A stretch of 64,000 bases of DNA, taken from positions 434,001-498,000 of the forward strand of contig NZ_JAJUXK010000004.1 in assembly GCF_021390335.1 (NCBI RefSeq), written 5' to 3'. Under the pieces are notes generated by a model. It made no database searches, was not told the DNA's origin, and saw only the letters and a list, made by a program, of their open reading frames with translations. The DNA comes from Dyadobacter sp. CY343 (GTDB taxonomy: Bacteria > Bacteroidota > Bacteroidia > Cytophagales > Spirosomataceae). The number at the start of each line of letters is the position of its first letter. Position 1 is the stretch's first letter. This document shows positions 10,153 through 18,362 of the stretch, piece after piece. A program made the position numbers and the translations under genes.

Positions 10153-11121
10153 ATGAAATTTTCAATAAAAATAGCCAGTCTGGTCCTGATAGCGGCGGCG
10201 TTTTCCTCCTGCTTGAAGGATGATATTACATTGGATCCGGACAAATCGACCAATGTGGTGGAATTCAAAAATCCGTCGAGTTTTGTGTCCCCCAGCGGAA
10301 GTACATATTCTCTGTATACCAGGGCATTTGATCTCGCCGACGAAAGTGAGTATCCGATCACTGTTAGTTATTCGGGTGCAGATGTTGCGCCTAATGATAT
10401 AACCGTAAACCTTGGAATAGATACATCAGCACTTAGTCAATATAACGAGGAGCAGCACACCGAGTATGATCTAATTGAGCCAGCCGTTTATACAATGCCG
10501 ACCTCTGTTGTGATCCCGAAAGGCCAGCGCACAGCTACTGTGACATTGAAAGTGATGCCCAACAAATTTGATTTCGAAAAGAGCTACGTGCTGCCGATTC
10601 AAATTCAGTCTGTGTCTTCCGGCGTAGTTAGCGGTAATTTTGGGACCATTCTTTTGAGTGTAAATGCTAAGAACAAGTATGACGGAGTTTACACTGTCAC
10701 TAGCAAAATGGTAGACTATACCAATCCTGCATTTATCAGTATGTCGGAGCATGGAGATGCGCTTGAATATACTTTGGAGACTATTTCTGCTACTGAGTGT
10801 GTTGTAGTGGATTACATCTACTGGGGTTCTCCATTCATCCCGTTTTGGACTGGAACAGGCGTGAGCGGATATGGTTCTTTCGCGCCGGTTGTGAAGTTTG
10901 ATCCTGCGACTGATAAAATAGTAAGTGTTTCTAATTACTATGGACAACCTGCCGGGAATACGAGGTCAGGTCAGCTTGATCCTACGGGCAAAAACGTATA
11001 CGATGCGGCTGCTAAAAAAATAGAAATCAGTTATCGGATGATCCAGCCTAGCACGGTAGCTGCTCCGCCTCACATTCGCGCCAGCTGGGTAGATACATGG
11101 ACGTTTAAAGCGCCAAGATAA
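10153..11121 (+). CDS. DUF1735-type surface lipoprotein linked to SusCD
   Basis: Lipoprotein of 322 aa with lipobox FSSC (Cys20). The middle part has the DUF1735 pattern: a beta-rich segment, then a proline-led segment where values rise as VVIPKGQRTATVTL, followed by YVLPIQI. Proteins of this type are commonly the third gene of susCD operons and are thought to sit at the cell surface as accessory binding proteins. The C-terminal half (about 175-322) resembles a separate beta-sandwich whose family I do not name with confidence. It is the last gene of the operon and is followed by a terminator at 11146. Confidence 0.75.
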   Translation: MKFSIKIASLVLIAAAFSSCLKDDITLDPDKSTNVVEFKNPSSFVSPSGSTYSLYTRAFDLADESEYPITVSYSGADVAPNDITVNLGIDTSALSQYNEEQHTEYDLIEPAVYTMPTSVVIPKGQRTATVTLKVMPNKFDFEKSYVLPIQIQSVSSGVVSGNFGTILLSVNAKNKYDGVYTVTSKMVDYTNPAFISMSEHGDALEYTLETISATECVVVDYIYWGSPFIPFWTGTGVSGYGSFAPVVKFDPATDKIVSVSNYYGQPAGNTRSGQLDPTGKNVYDAAAKKIEISYRMIQPSTVAAPPHIRASWVDTWTFKAPR

Positions 11122-11145
11122 TTTTAACTTCCTCAAGTAATTTTT

Positions 11146-11171
11146 AAAAGCCGGCCAATTGGTCGGCTTTT
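11146..11171 (+). terminator. Rho-independent terminator after second susCD unit
   Basis: Eleven-base arms AAAAGCCGGCC and GGTCGGCTTTT (one G-U pair) around a 4-base loop, ending in a T run. It closes the susC-susD-DUF1735 operon. Confidence 0.85.
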
Positions 11172-11224
11172 ATTATATTACAGCTCCTATTCTCTTATCT
11201 ACCTTTCAATCAATCGTATAAACT

Positions 11225-11395
11225 ATGAAAACGTATCTTACGGTCTTTCGGATTTTGTCAATGATCTTACTTGTGGGACTGATTGCTGTGCTGGTCTTGT
11301 TTCGGATCCAGAATTGGGAAATCAGTCCGGTCTTCTATGGAGTGACGGGATTTCTATTGATGTCAGTGATTATCGACAGCCTTAGAAACCGATAG
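11225..11395 (+). CDS. Small two-helix membrane protein
   Basis: An ORF of 56 codons starting MKTYLTVFRIL and ending DSLRNR. Two hydrophobic stretches (about residues 9-27 and 36-50) are separated by a short polar turn containing QNWE, and the ends are basic. This is the pattern of a genuine small inner-membrane protein rather than chance. It stands alone between the terminator at 11146 and the promoter-like element at 11435. I do not recognise a family. Confidence 0.5.
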   Translation: MKTYLTVFRILSMILLVGLIAVLVLFRIQNWEISPVFYGVTGFLLMSVIIDSLRNR

Positions 11396-11434
11396 GCAAA
11401 TCCCGCTCAGGATCGTCTGTTTGACATATTTGCT

Positions 11435-11442
11435 TAACTTTG
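11435..11442 (+). promoter_or_regulatory. Probable -7 element of the aminotransferase gene
   Basis: TAACTTTG is a perfect TAnnTTTG match, 25 bases before the start codon. No TTG is found at the usual distance upstream; TTTG occurs closer, about 11 bases away, so the -33 element is uncertain. Confidence 0.4.
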
Positions 11443-11467
11443 AAAAAACCGACCGAACAATAAAGTA

Positions 11468-12712
11468 ATGGAATTCCTCAAAAGCCAGCGCCTCAACAAT
11501 CTTAAATATGAAATTCGTGGCGCTACTTACCAAAAAGCGCTGGAGCTTGAAAGTCAGGGTTATAAAATACATAATCTGAATATCGGCAACCCCGCGCCTT
11601 TTGGTTTCGATTCACCCGACGAGATCGTACACGATATCATCATGAATATGCGCAATGCGCAGGGTTATTCGGACTCGAGAGGACTTTTTGCCGCGAGAAA
11701 AGCGGTGATGCATTACACACAAACGATCGGTATTCAGGATGTGGAGATCAATGATATCTTCATTGGAAACGGCGTAAGTGAGCTGATCCTGCTTTCAATG
11801 CAGGCGCTGCTCAATCCGGGAGACGAAATCCTTGTCCCTTCGCCAGATTACCCGCTCTGGACCGCGTCAATCGCTTTGAGCGGCGGTACTCCCGTGCACT
11901 ATGTGTGCGACGAAGCCGCTGACTGGAATCCGGATCTGGACGATCTTGAAAAGAAAATCACTTCCCGTACCAAAGGAATTGTTTTAATAAACCCAAATAA
12001 CCCTACCGGCGCGGTATACGAAAAAGACGTATTGATACGCATTGCCAAAATCGCCGAGGAGCACGGTCTTATCATATTCTCTGACGAGATTTATGATAAG
12101 ATACTTTACGATGGGGCCGTACATTACCCAATGGGCTCACTCGTGACCGACACTTTGTGCGTAAGCTACGGCGGGCTTTCCAAAAACTACCGCTCGGCTG
12201 GTTTTCGTGGCGGCTGGATGATTCTGAGCGGCGCGAAACACAAAGCAAAATCTTATTCAGAAGGTTTGCTGTTGCTGGCCAGCATGCGGCTTTGTGCCAA
12301 TGTACCCACACAATATGCGATCCAAACTGCATTAGGGGGTTATCAGAGTGTCAAAGAGCTGGTTGCTCCTACCGGGCGTTTGTACAAGCAAATGAATCTG
12401 ATCTACGACCGGCTCGTTTCCATTCCAGGTATTTCCTGCGTGAAACCGAAAGGTTCGCTGTATGTTTTTCCAAAAATTGATCTGAAAAAATTCGGTCTTA
12501 AAAACGATGAGAAGTTCGTTTACGACCTGCTGAGCGACCAGAAAGTATTGGTAGTGGCCGGGACCGGGTTCAACTACATTTCAGACGATCATTTCCGCAT
12601 CGTTTTTCTGCCAACTGTCGACGAGCTGAACCAGGCGGCAGATAAGCTGGAATTCTTCCTTGAAAACCGACGGGTATTGTCGACGCGCACCGTAGAAGAT
12701 ATGATCGTTTAG
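11468..12712 (+). CDS. alaA: Alanine-type aminotransferase, PLP fold type I
   Basis: Cytosolic PLP enzyme of class I/II, 414 aa, most like the E. coli AlaA group that transaminates alanine and pyruvate with glutamate. Visible landmarks are LNIGNPAPFGF (39-47), the NPNNPTG motif (175-181) with the cofactor-binding Asn, SDEIYD (205-210) whose Asp contacts the pyridine nitrogen, and SYGGLSKNYRSAGFRGGW with the Schiff-base Lys239. The motif NPAPFGF near the N terminus is characteristic of AlaA-like enzymes. The next gene starts 5 bases after the stop, so they are probably co-transcribed, though with no obvious functional link. Exact substrate is inferred from the family. Confidence 0.88.
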   Translation: MEFLKSQRLNNLKYEIRGATYQKALELESQGYKIHNLNIGNPAPFGFDSPDEIVHDIIMNMRNAQGYSDSRGLFAARKAVMHYTQTIGIQDVEINDIFIGNGVSELILLSMQALLNPGDEILVPSPDYPLWTASIALSGGTPVHYVCDEAADWNPDLDDLEKKITSRTKGIVLINPNNPTGAVYEKDVLIRIAKIAEEHGLIIFSDEIYDKILYDGAVHYPMGSLVTDTLCVSYGGLSKNYRSAGFRGGWMILSGAKHKAKSYSEGLLLLASMRLCANVPTQYAIQTALGGYQSVKELVAPTGRLYKQMNLIYDRLVSIPGISCVKPKGSLYVFPKIDLKKFGLKNDEKFVYDLLSDQKVLVVAGTGFNYISDDHFRIVFLPTVDELNQAADKLEFFLENRRVLSTRTVEDMIV

Positions 12713-12717
12713 CGGCT

Positions 12718-13500
12718 ATGCAGGACTCTACGATTCAGGAAGCGAAAAAGCAGAAACTGTTTCTCGTGCTTTGCGGCATATTCCTGACCAACGCATTGAT
12801 CGCAGAAATAACCGGCGGCAAAATCTTTTCGGTAGAAGGATTGTTGGGAATTCCGCCAGCGAATCTGCTCATAGGCGGTCAGCGGCTGGATTTCAATATG
12901 ACCGCAGGCGTTGTAAACTGGCCGGTCGTATTTATCACTTCGGATATTATCAATGAGTATTTCGGCAAAAAAGGGGTCAAAAGAATATCCTACCTTACAG
13001 CCGCGCTGATCGTTTACACTTTCATCACCATATTCGCCGCTACCAAGCTTCCACCGGCACAATTCTGGCTGGATCTGAACAATACCGATTCTTTGGGTAA
13101 TGTGTTCAATATCAATGACGCATTTGCCAAAATTTTCAATCAGGGGCTCGGGATTATGATCGGCTCGATCACCGCATTTTTACTTGGGCAGCTATTGGAT
13201 GTATTTGTTTTCAGCTGGCTGCGCAGGAAAACGGGTAACCGTTTCATCTGGCTCAGGGCAACAGGCTCGACGATGTTTTCGCAGCTGGTCGACAGCTTTA
13301 TCGTGATCACAATTGCTTTTTATGTGTTCGGCAACTGGGACTTGAAGCAGGTATTTTCGGTGGGTTCTATCAATTATTTATACAAAGCGGCAGTCGCAAT
13401 ATTACTGACACCAGTATTGTACATTGCTCATTATCTTATTGATAATTATCTAGGCAAAGAATATGCGGAAGAATTATCGCACCGCGCAGCCCACGAATAG
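12718..13500 (+). CDS. Queuosine precursor transporter, YhhQ/VUT family
   Basis: Integral membrane protein of 260 aa with about six hydrophobic segments, matching the YhhQ (VUT, formerly DUF165) family that imports preQ0/preQ1 for tRNA queuosine synthesis. Family features include the early segment LTNALIAEITGGKIF, the conserved WPVVFITSDIINEYFG and the late segment RATGSTMFSQLVDSF. It is downstream of the aminotransferase with a 5-base gap and convergent with the methyltransferase, whose stop is only 6 bases away. Transport role is from family knowledge. Confidence 0.85.
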   Translation: MQDSTIQEAKKQKLFLVLCGIFLTNALIAEITGGKIFSVEGLLGIPPANLLIGGQRLDFNMTAGVVNWPVVFITSDIINEYFGKKGVKRISYLTAALIVYTFITIFAATKLPPAQFWLDLNNTDSLGNVFNINDAFAKIFNQGLGIMIGSITAFLLGQLLDVFVFSWLRRKTGNRFIWLRATGSTMFSQLVDSFIVITIAFYVFGNWDLKQVFSVGSINYLYKAAVAILLTPVLYIAHYLIDNYLGKEYAEELSHRAAHE

Positions 13501-13506
13501 AGACCT

Positions 13507-14268
13507 TTATTTACCCGAAATCTGACGGGACATATTATCCAGAATAATAGCAGTAGCAATGCCGGCATTCAGCGATTCGGCCTCTCCTATTCTTGGAATT
13601 GTGATTTTGGCGGTAACAAATTTCTCAACTTCCGGGCTGATTCCATTCGATTCATTTCCCATAATTATAAAACCGCCGGTTGCAGGAAACTGGAATTCGT
13701 AAAGTGACTCTCCGCCTAAAAAAGCGCCTGCCACAGATTTCCCGGCAGCCTGATCGGCAAGGTAAGTGGTGAGGTCGGTGTAAAAATGCTGGACGCGGGT
13801 AAATGAACCTTTGCTCGCGGCGATTACTTTGGGGTTGTAGAAATCGGTGGTATCTTCTGAACAAACGATCTTTTGAATGCCGTACCAATCTGCCACCCTG
13901 ACGATCGTACCGAGGTTTCCAGGGTCGCGGATATCGTCCAGAACCAATACAAATTCAGGTTCCTGGTAAGACAAAAATTCGTTTTCCTTCGTTCTAGCAA
14001 CTGCCAGACAAGAATCGTTGGTTTGAAATGAACCCAATCCTTCCAGTTCCTGTGCAGTTACCGTTTCTGCTTCGGCGCTATTGCGGGATAAAATAGTTGA
14101 GTATTTTTGCTGAAATTCCTGTGTCGCCAATACAAACTCAATTTCATAGTCAGAATCCAGCAGCTCTAAAACACTTTTGGCGCCCTCGACGATAAAAGCT
14201 TGACTCAACTGCCTGTATTTCTTTACTTTAAGCGAGTTTATATACTTAATACGATTTTTTGAAAGCAT
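13507..14268 (-). CDS. TrmH/SpoU-family RNA 2'-O-methyltransferase
   Basis: SAM-dependent methyltransferase of the SPOUT class, 253 aa. The N-terminal substrate-binding part (about 1-95) begins LSKNRIKYINSL and is followed by the knotted catalytic domain with LDDIRDPGNLGTIVR (motif 1), IMGNESNGIS (motif 2) and IPRIGEAESLNAGIATAI (motif 3). It probably modifies a ribose in rRNA or tRNA; the target cannot be told from sequence. Its start codon lies inside the 5' end of the divergently read tamL reading frame, so the two share a promoter region. Confidence 0.88.
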   Translation of the reverse strand: MLSKNRIKYINSLKVKKYRQLSQAFIVEGAKSVLELLDSDYEIEFVLATQEFQQKYSTILSRNSAEAETVTAQELEGLGSFQTNDSCLAVARTKENEFLSYQEPEFVLVLDDIRDPGNLGTIVRVADWYGIQKIVCSEDTTDFYNPKVIAASKGSFTRVQHFYTDLTTYLADQAAGKSVAGAFLGGESLYEFQFPATGGFIIMGNESNGISPEVEKFVTAKITIPRIGEAESLNAGIATAIILDNMSRQISGK

Positions 14269-16730
14269 TGAATATCAATTGTAGGGTTACATACAGCTTG
14301 CTCATTTTCCTTGTTTTCACAGGATTGTTGTCCTGCGCACCTAAGTCCTCCCCAAACAAAGATTATTACCTGGGTACTTCTTCCATCAAAGGCAACCGCA
14401 TTGTGAACGATGCGGAACTGGACGGGTTGATTCCTCAAAAACCAAACCGGAGATTACTCGGGCTCCCTGTTTTTCCTTACGTCGGCCTCTACCGCTTCGG
14501 CGAGATTTTCTATAACCGCGAAGAAAGGCAGCGCAAGGTGATCGAGGTGACGCAAAATTATCAGAAAGAATCCCGTATCCACGAAAACGACCCCAAAAAG
14601 CTGGGCAAAATTCAGCGCCGCTATGCCAAAAAACTCGAAAAAGCGCAGGTAAGAGCCACACAAGGCAACTTCTGGATGCGGGTTCTGGGCGAAATGCCTG
14701 TTTATTATCAGCTGGACGAAGTGGTTCAAAATGCAGAAAAGATGCAGCGGTACCTGTATAACAATGGATTTTTTGAGGCAAAAGTCGGTTTCAAACCGGA
14801 TACCATTTTCAACCGGATCCGGGTTAATTATCTCGTCACGGAAAATAAGCCGACCATTATCCGTGACGTATACTACCAGGTAAAAAACTACTTCGCCGAT
14901 AGTATTATTACTGCAAATTCGAAAACCGCCACATTGATCGGAAAGAAAAGGTATGATGGAGACGCGTTTGAGGAAGAGCGTATCCGGATCGAAACCTTGC
15001 TCCGGAACCAGGGTTACATGGGGTTTTCGAGGCAAAATGTCTCGTATCTGGTCAACGATACGATTACCAATGCATTGACAGACAGCAGCTTCAAGTCAGT
15101 TGATGTCAATGTAAATGTTGAAATGCCCGTCAAAGACAACAAGGGTGTGCGGTACAAGATCAATTCGGTTCAATTTGAAGTATTGCCGCCTGTGGGCATT
15201 CCTGATTCACTTTTTGCACGAGATACCAGCACTTTTAATGGTATCCGGTATTCTTTTGTGGATAAAAAGTTCTCAAGAAAAATCCTTGATAGCAAGATCC
15301 AGGTCAGGCCAGGAGATTATTACAGTCAGGATAAAGAGCGCGGAACCCAGCAGCAACTATCCCTAACCGACCAGTTTGACTTTGTGAATTACAGTTATAC
15401 ACTCGATTCTTCCGGGGCGGGTATCAATAGTTATTTCAAAGTGATCCCGCTTGAAAAATACCAGATCTCCACGGATGTCGGATTGAATGTAATACAGCTG
15501 CAAGGCGCCCCTGGACCGTTTGCAAGTTTGTCTTACAAGATCCGGAATGTGTTCAACGGACTCGAAAACTTTGAAGCCAACCTCCGCGGAGGTATTGAGC
15601 TGGTACCCGGCTTTTTAGGAGATCAGGATATTTATCGGAGTGAAGAAATTGGTTTGAATACCTCTTTGATATTCCCCAGGCTGCTCACTCCTGGCAATTT
15701 TTTACAGCGCCGCACAGCTAAATATAATCCGCGGACGCAAGTCGGGGTGGGTTACAATTATGTCAACCGGCCGGAATATACTCGGACCAATCTGAAAATG
15801 GCGATGACCTATTCCTGGCAACCTACGAGTAAAACGCTATTCAATGTTTCCCTTGTTGATCTTAATATTTTGAACACACAAAATATCCGCCCGGATTTTC
15901 AAGATCTGCTCAAATTTTTGTCCGATTCGCTGGGTAATAACTTGGGAAACAGCTTCAACAAATCGTTCGTATCTGACATTAACGTCAATTTTGTATACAA
16001 CACAAATGCACTGATCGGTCCGCAGAAAAAGGCCAGCTATTTCAGGGTTGCATTGGAATCGGGAGGGACCTCGCTGAATATACTGCCAAGGCAGCAAGAG
16101 CTGATTAACAGTGTTTTTAAAGACTTGCAATTTTATAAATACCTGCGCTGGAATGCAGATTACCGCCGCTATTGGCCTGTTGGGAAGAAGTCAGCATTTG
16201 TTGCAAGGGTCAATAGCGGGATGATTTACAGCTACGGAGACACAAAAGTGCCGCCTTATGAAAAATACTTTTTTGCAGGCGGCTCAAACAGTTTACGCGC
16301 CTGGCTACCACGCAGGCTGGGTCCGGGCTCTTCGCCTCCCCGGAAAACTTTCAACAATCTTACGATTGAATCGCCCGGTGAATTCCTGCTCGAAGGTAAT
16401 TTAGAATGGCGCGGATACCTTGCTAATTTCTTCGGCGATCTCAACTATGCACTTTTCCTGGATGCCGGGAATGTGTGGAATTTAAGCAGTACCTCGGACG
16501 TGTCCCAGAGATCCCCGACTACAAGTTTCGTGCGTCAAATTGCAGTAGGTACCGGATTTGGCATCAGGTATGATCTCTCCTTTTTCATTCTGCGATTTGA
16601 CTTTGGTGTCAAAGTCTACGATCCTGCTGTACAGAAGTTTGTGCTGGACGAACTCCAATTTAAAAGGCTATTCGACAGATCCCAATCCAATTTCTTAAAT
16701 ATCAATCTGGGTGTAGGTTACCCTTTCTGA
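14259..16730 (+). CDS. tamL: TamL-type outer membrane assembly lipoprotein (BamA/TamA superfamily)
   Basis: Omp85-superfamily protein of 823 aa. The N-terminal signal ends in a lipobox LLSC (Cys26), the mark of TamL, the Bacteroidota form of TamA. Residues about 110-390 contain POTRA-like repeats and the remainder is a 16-strand-type barrel with late segments such as FAGGSNSLRAW and GTGFGIRYDLSFFILRFDFG. TamL works with the inner-membrane TamB in outer membrane assembly. The only possible starts are TTG codons at 14259 or 14268, because an in-frame stop lies at 14247; both overlap the divergent methyltransferase start. No tamB follows here: the next gene is miaB. Confidence 0.85.
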   Translation: MKALNINCRVTYSLLIFLVFTGLLSCAPKSSPNKDYYLGTSSIKGNRIVNDAELDGLIPQKPNRRLLGLPVFPYVGLYRFGEIFYNREERQRKVIEVTQNYQKESRIHENDPKKLGKIQRRYAKKLEKAQVRATQGNFWMRVLGEMPVYYQLDEVVQNAEKMQRYLYNNGFFEAKVGFKPDTIFNRIRVNYLVTENKPTIIRDVYYQVKNYFADSIITANSKTATLIGKKRYDGDAFEEERIRIETLLRNQGYMGFSRQNVSYLVNDTITNALTDSSFKSVDVNVNVEMPVKDNKGVRYKINSVQFEVLPPVGIPDSLFARDTSTFNGIRYSFVDKKFSRKILDSKIQVRPGDYYSQDKERGTQQQLSLTDQFDFVNYSYTLDSSGAGINSYFKVIPLEKYQISTDVGLNVIQLQGAPGPFASLSYKIRNVFNGLENFEANLRGGIELVPGFLGDQDIYRSEEIGLNTSLIFPRLLTPGNFLQRRTAKYNPRTQVGVGYNYVNRPEYTRTNLKMAMTYSWQPTSKTLFNVSLVDLNILNTQNIRPDFQDLLKFLSDSLGNNLGNSFNKSFVSDINVNFVYNTNALIGPQKKASYFRVALESGGTSLNILPRQQELINSVFKDLQFYKYLRWNADYRRYWPVGKKSAFVARVNSGMIYSYGDTKVPPYEKYFFAGGSNSLRAWLPRRLGPGSSPPRKTFNNLTIESPGEFLLEGNLEWRGYLANFFGDLNYALFLDAGNVWNLSSTSDVSQRSPTTSFVRQIAVGTGFGIRYDLSFFILRFDFGVKVYDPAVQKFVLDELQFKRLFDRSQSNFLNINLGVGYPF

Positions 16731-16788
16731 TTTTGGTTTGAGCGGTTCGTTTCCATGACAGTTTGTCAGTTTTTCTTCGATTTCTTCC

Positions 16789-16796
16789 TATATTTG
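16789..16796 (+). promoter_or_regulatory. Probable -7 element upstream of miaB
   Basis: TATATTTG is a perfect TAnnTTTG match. A TTTG occurs further upstream but with 23 bases between, longer than usual. The miaB start is 86 bases downstream, which leaves room for a leader containing the small ORF at 16818. Confidence 0.4.
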
Positions 16797-16817
16797 TATT
16801 CTTTCGGTGTATTCAAA

Positions 16818-16862
16818 ATGAACCCGAAATTGATCAAAGCTGCATTAACGCAGCAATTTTAA
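16818..16862 (+). other. Possible 14-codon leader ORF before miaB
   Basis: A short ORF reads [14 protein letters not shown] and stops 19 bases before miaB. Its 3' half overlaps a small inverted repeat, GCTGC and GCAGC around six bases, flanked by AAATTG and CAATTT. It could be a leader peptide or chance; nothing in the sequence proves translation. Confidence 0.2.
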
Positions 16863-16881
16863 GTGCCTAAGAATCCTTCCG

Positions 16882-18315
16882 ATGGAGCAGAAAATTGTCA
16901 GTTCACTAAAGATATTGACCGACGCAGATAAAGAGGCGTGTGAGACCGTGCGTGTTTCGGAAAACGAGCCTGCGATCGGCAAAAAGAGGCTTTTTATAGA
17001 AAGTTACGGCTGTCAGATGAATTTTTCAGACAGCGAAATTGTGGCCTCCGTCATGCGCGATGCAGGCTACGCGACTACTTCCGATGAGCAGAATGCAGAT
17101 GTCATATTTTTGAATACCTGCGCGATCCGCGATAATGCGGAGCAGAAAGTACGGAACAGGTTGAGGCATTTGAATTTCTTGAAACTGAAAAAGCCGGGCA
17201 TGCTGATCGGTGTCCTGGGCTGTATGGCGGAAAGGCTCAAAACACAGCTGCTGGAAGAAGAACAAATGGTTGATATCGTGACCGGCCCGGATGCTTACCG
17301 CGATCTGCCCAGACTGGTACAGGAAGCTGAAACCGGCCAAAAAGGCGTGAATGTATTTCTTTCCCGCGAAGAGACTTACGCGGACATTTCTCCGATCAGG
17401 CTGAATTCCAATGGCGTGACGGCGCTGGTTTCGATCATGCGCGGCTGCGACAATATGTGCAGCTTTTGCGTGGTACCGCTTACCCGCGGCCGGGAACGCA
17501 GCCGCGACCCGCATTCAATCGTAAAAGAATCCCGTGACCTTTTTGAACGCGGCTACCGGGAAGTGACCCTGCTGGGACAGAATGTGGATAGCTACAAATG
17601 GGAGAATAAAGTAAATTTTGCGCAGCTCCTGGAAATGGTCGCGCTGATTGACCCCGACCTGCGTGTGCGGTTCAGTACCTCGCACCCGAAAGATATTACT
17701 GACGAGGTTTTATATACCATTAAAAAATACGACAACATTTGCAACTACATCCATTTGCCTGCGCAGAGTGGCAATAGCAGGGTTTTGGAAATGATGAACC
17801 GGACTTACAACCGCGAATGGTACCTGGAAAGAATAGATAGCATTCGCCGGATCATCGGCGAGGATTGTGGTATTTCCCACGATCTGATCTCCGGTTTTTG
17901 CTCGGAAACAGAAGAAGAGCACCAGGATTCGATCTCGCTGCTGGAATATGTGCGCTTCGATTTCGGCTATATGTTCTCTTATTCGGAGCGGCCGGGTACA
18001 CTGGCTGCGAAGAAATATGCAGATGATATTCCGGCGGATGTGAAGCAGCGGAGACTGGCGGAGATCATTGAAGTGCAGCAAAGGATTTCACTCGAAAGAA
18101 ATCAACGATTGATCGGTACCGTGCAAAAAGTGCTGGTTGAGGGGACTTCGAAACGTTCTGAAAATGATTTTTCAGGAAGAATGGACCAGAATAAGCGGGT
18201 CATTTTTCCGCGCGAACATTATAAAATAGGTGATTACGTAAACGTACTGATCACGGAATGCACGGCAGCAACTCTTAAAGGAAAAGCATTGACAGAGGTT
18301 GAGGCTATTTTTTAA
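16882..18315 (+). CDS. miaB: tRNA-2-methylthio-N6-dimethylallyladenosine synthase MiaB
   Basis: Radical-SAM methylthiotransferase that adds the 2-methylthio group to i6A37 of tRNAs. The UPF0004 domain has the cluster-binding cysteines Cys44 (SYGCQMN), Cys80 (NTCAIRDNA) and Cys114 (VLGCMAE). The radical SAM motif CxxxCxxC is Cys189-Cys193-Cys196, and a C-terminal TRAM domain follows from about residue 400. Length (477 aa) is typical. The next gene, a sigma-54 activator, begins 47 bases later, an order seen widely in Bacteroidota. Confidence 0.97.
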   Translation: MEQKIVSSLKILTDADKEACETVRVSENEPAIGKKRLFIESYGCQMNFSDSEIVASVMRDAGYATTSDEQNADVIFLNTCAIRDNAEQKVRNRLRHLNFLKLKKPGMLIGVLGCMAERLKTQLLEEEQMVDIVTGPDAYRDLPRLVQEAETGQKGVNVFLSREETYADISPIRLNSNGVTALVSIMRGCDNMCSFCVVPLTRGRERSRDPHSIVKESRDLFERGYREVTLLGQNVDSYKWENKVNFAQLLEMVALIDPDLRVRFSTSHPKDITDEVLYTIKKYDNICNYIHLPAQSGNSRVLEMMNRTYNREWYLERIDSIRRIIGEDCGISHDLISGFCSETEEEHQDSISLLEYVRFDFGYMFSYSERPGTLAAKKYADDIPADVKQRRLAEIIEVQQRISLERNQRLIGTVQKVLVEGTSKRSENDFSGRMDQNKRVIFPREHYKIGDYVNVLITECTAATLKGKALTEVEAIF

Positions 18316-18362
18316 ACCCTTAAACAGCTAAAAGCAGCGGCTGGTAGGATATCGCTATTTGA

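Noticed and set aside
18340-18358. CTGGTAGGATATCGCT before the sigma-54 activator gene, similar to a -24/-12 promoter
   Set aside because: Only 9 bases separate GG and GC; sigma-54 promoters require 10.
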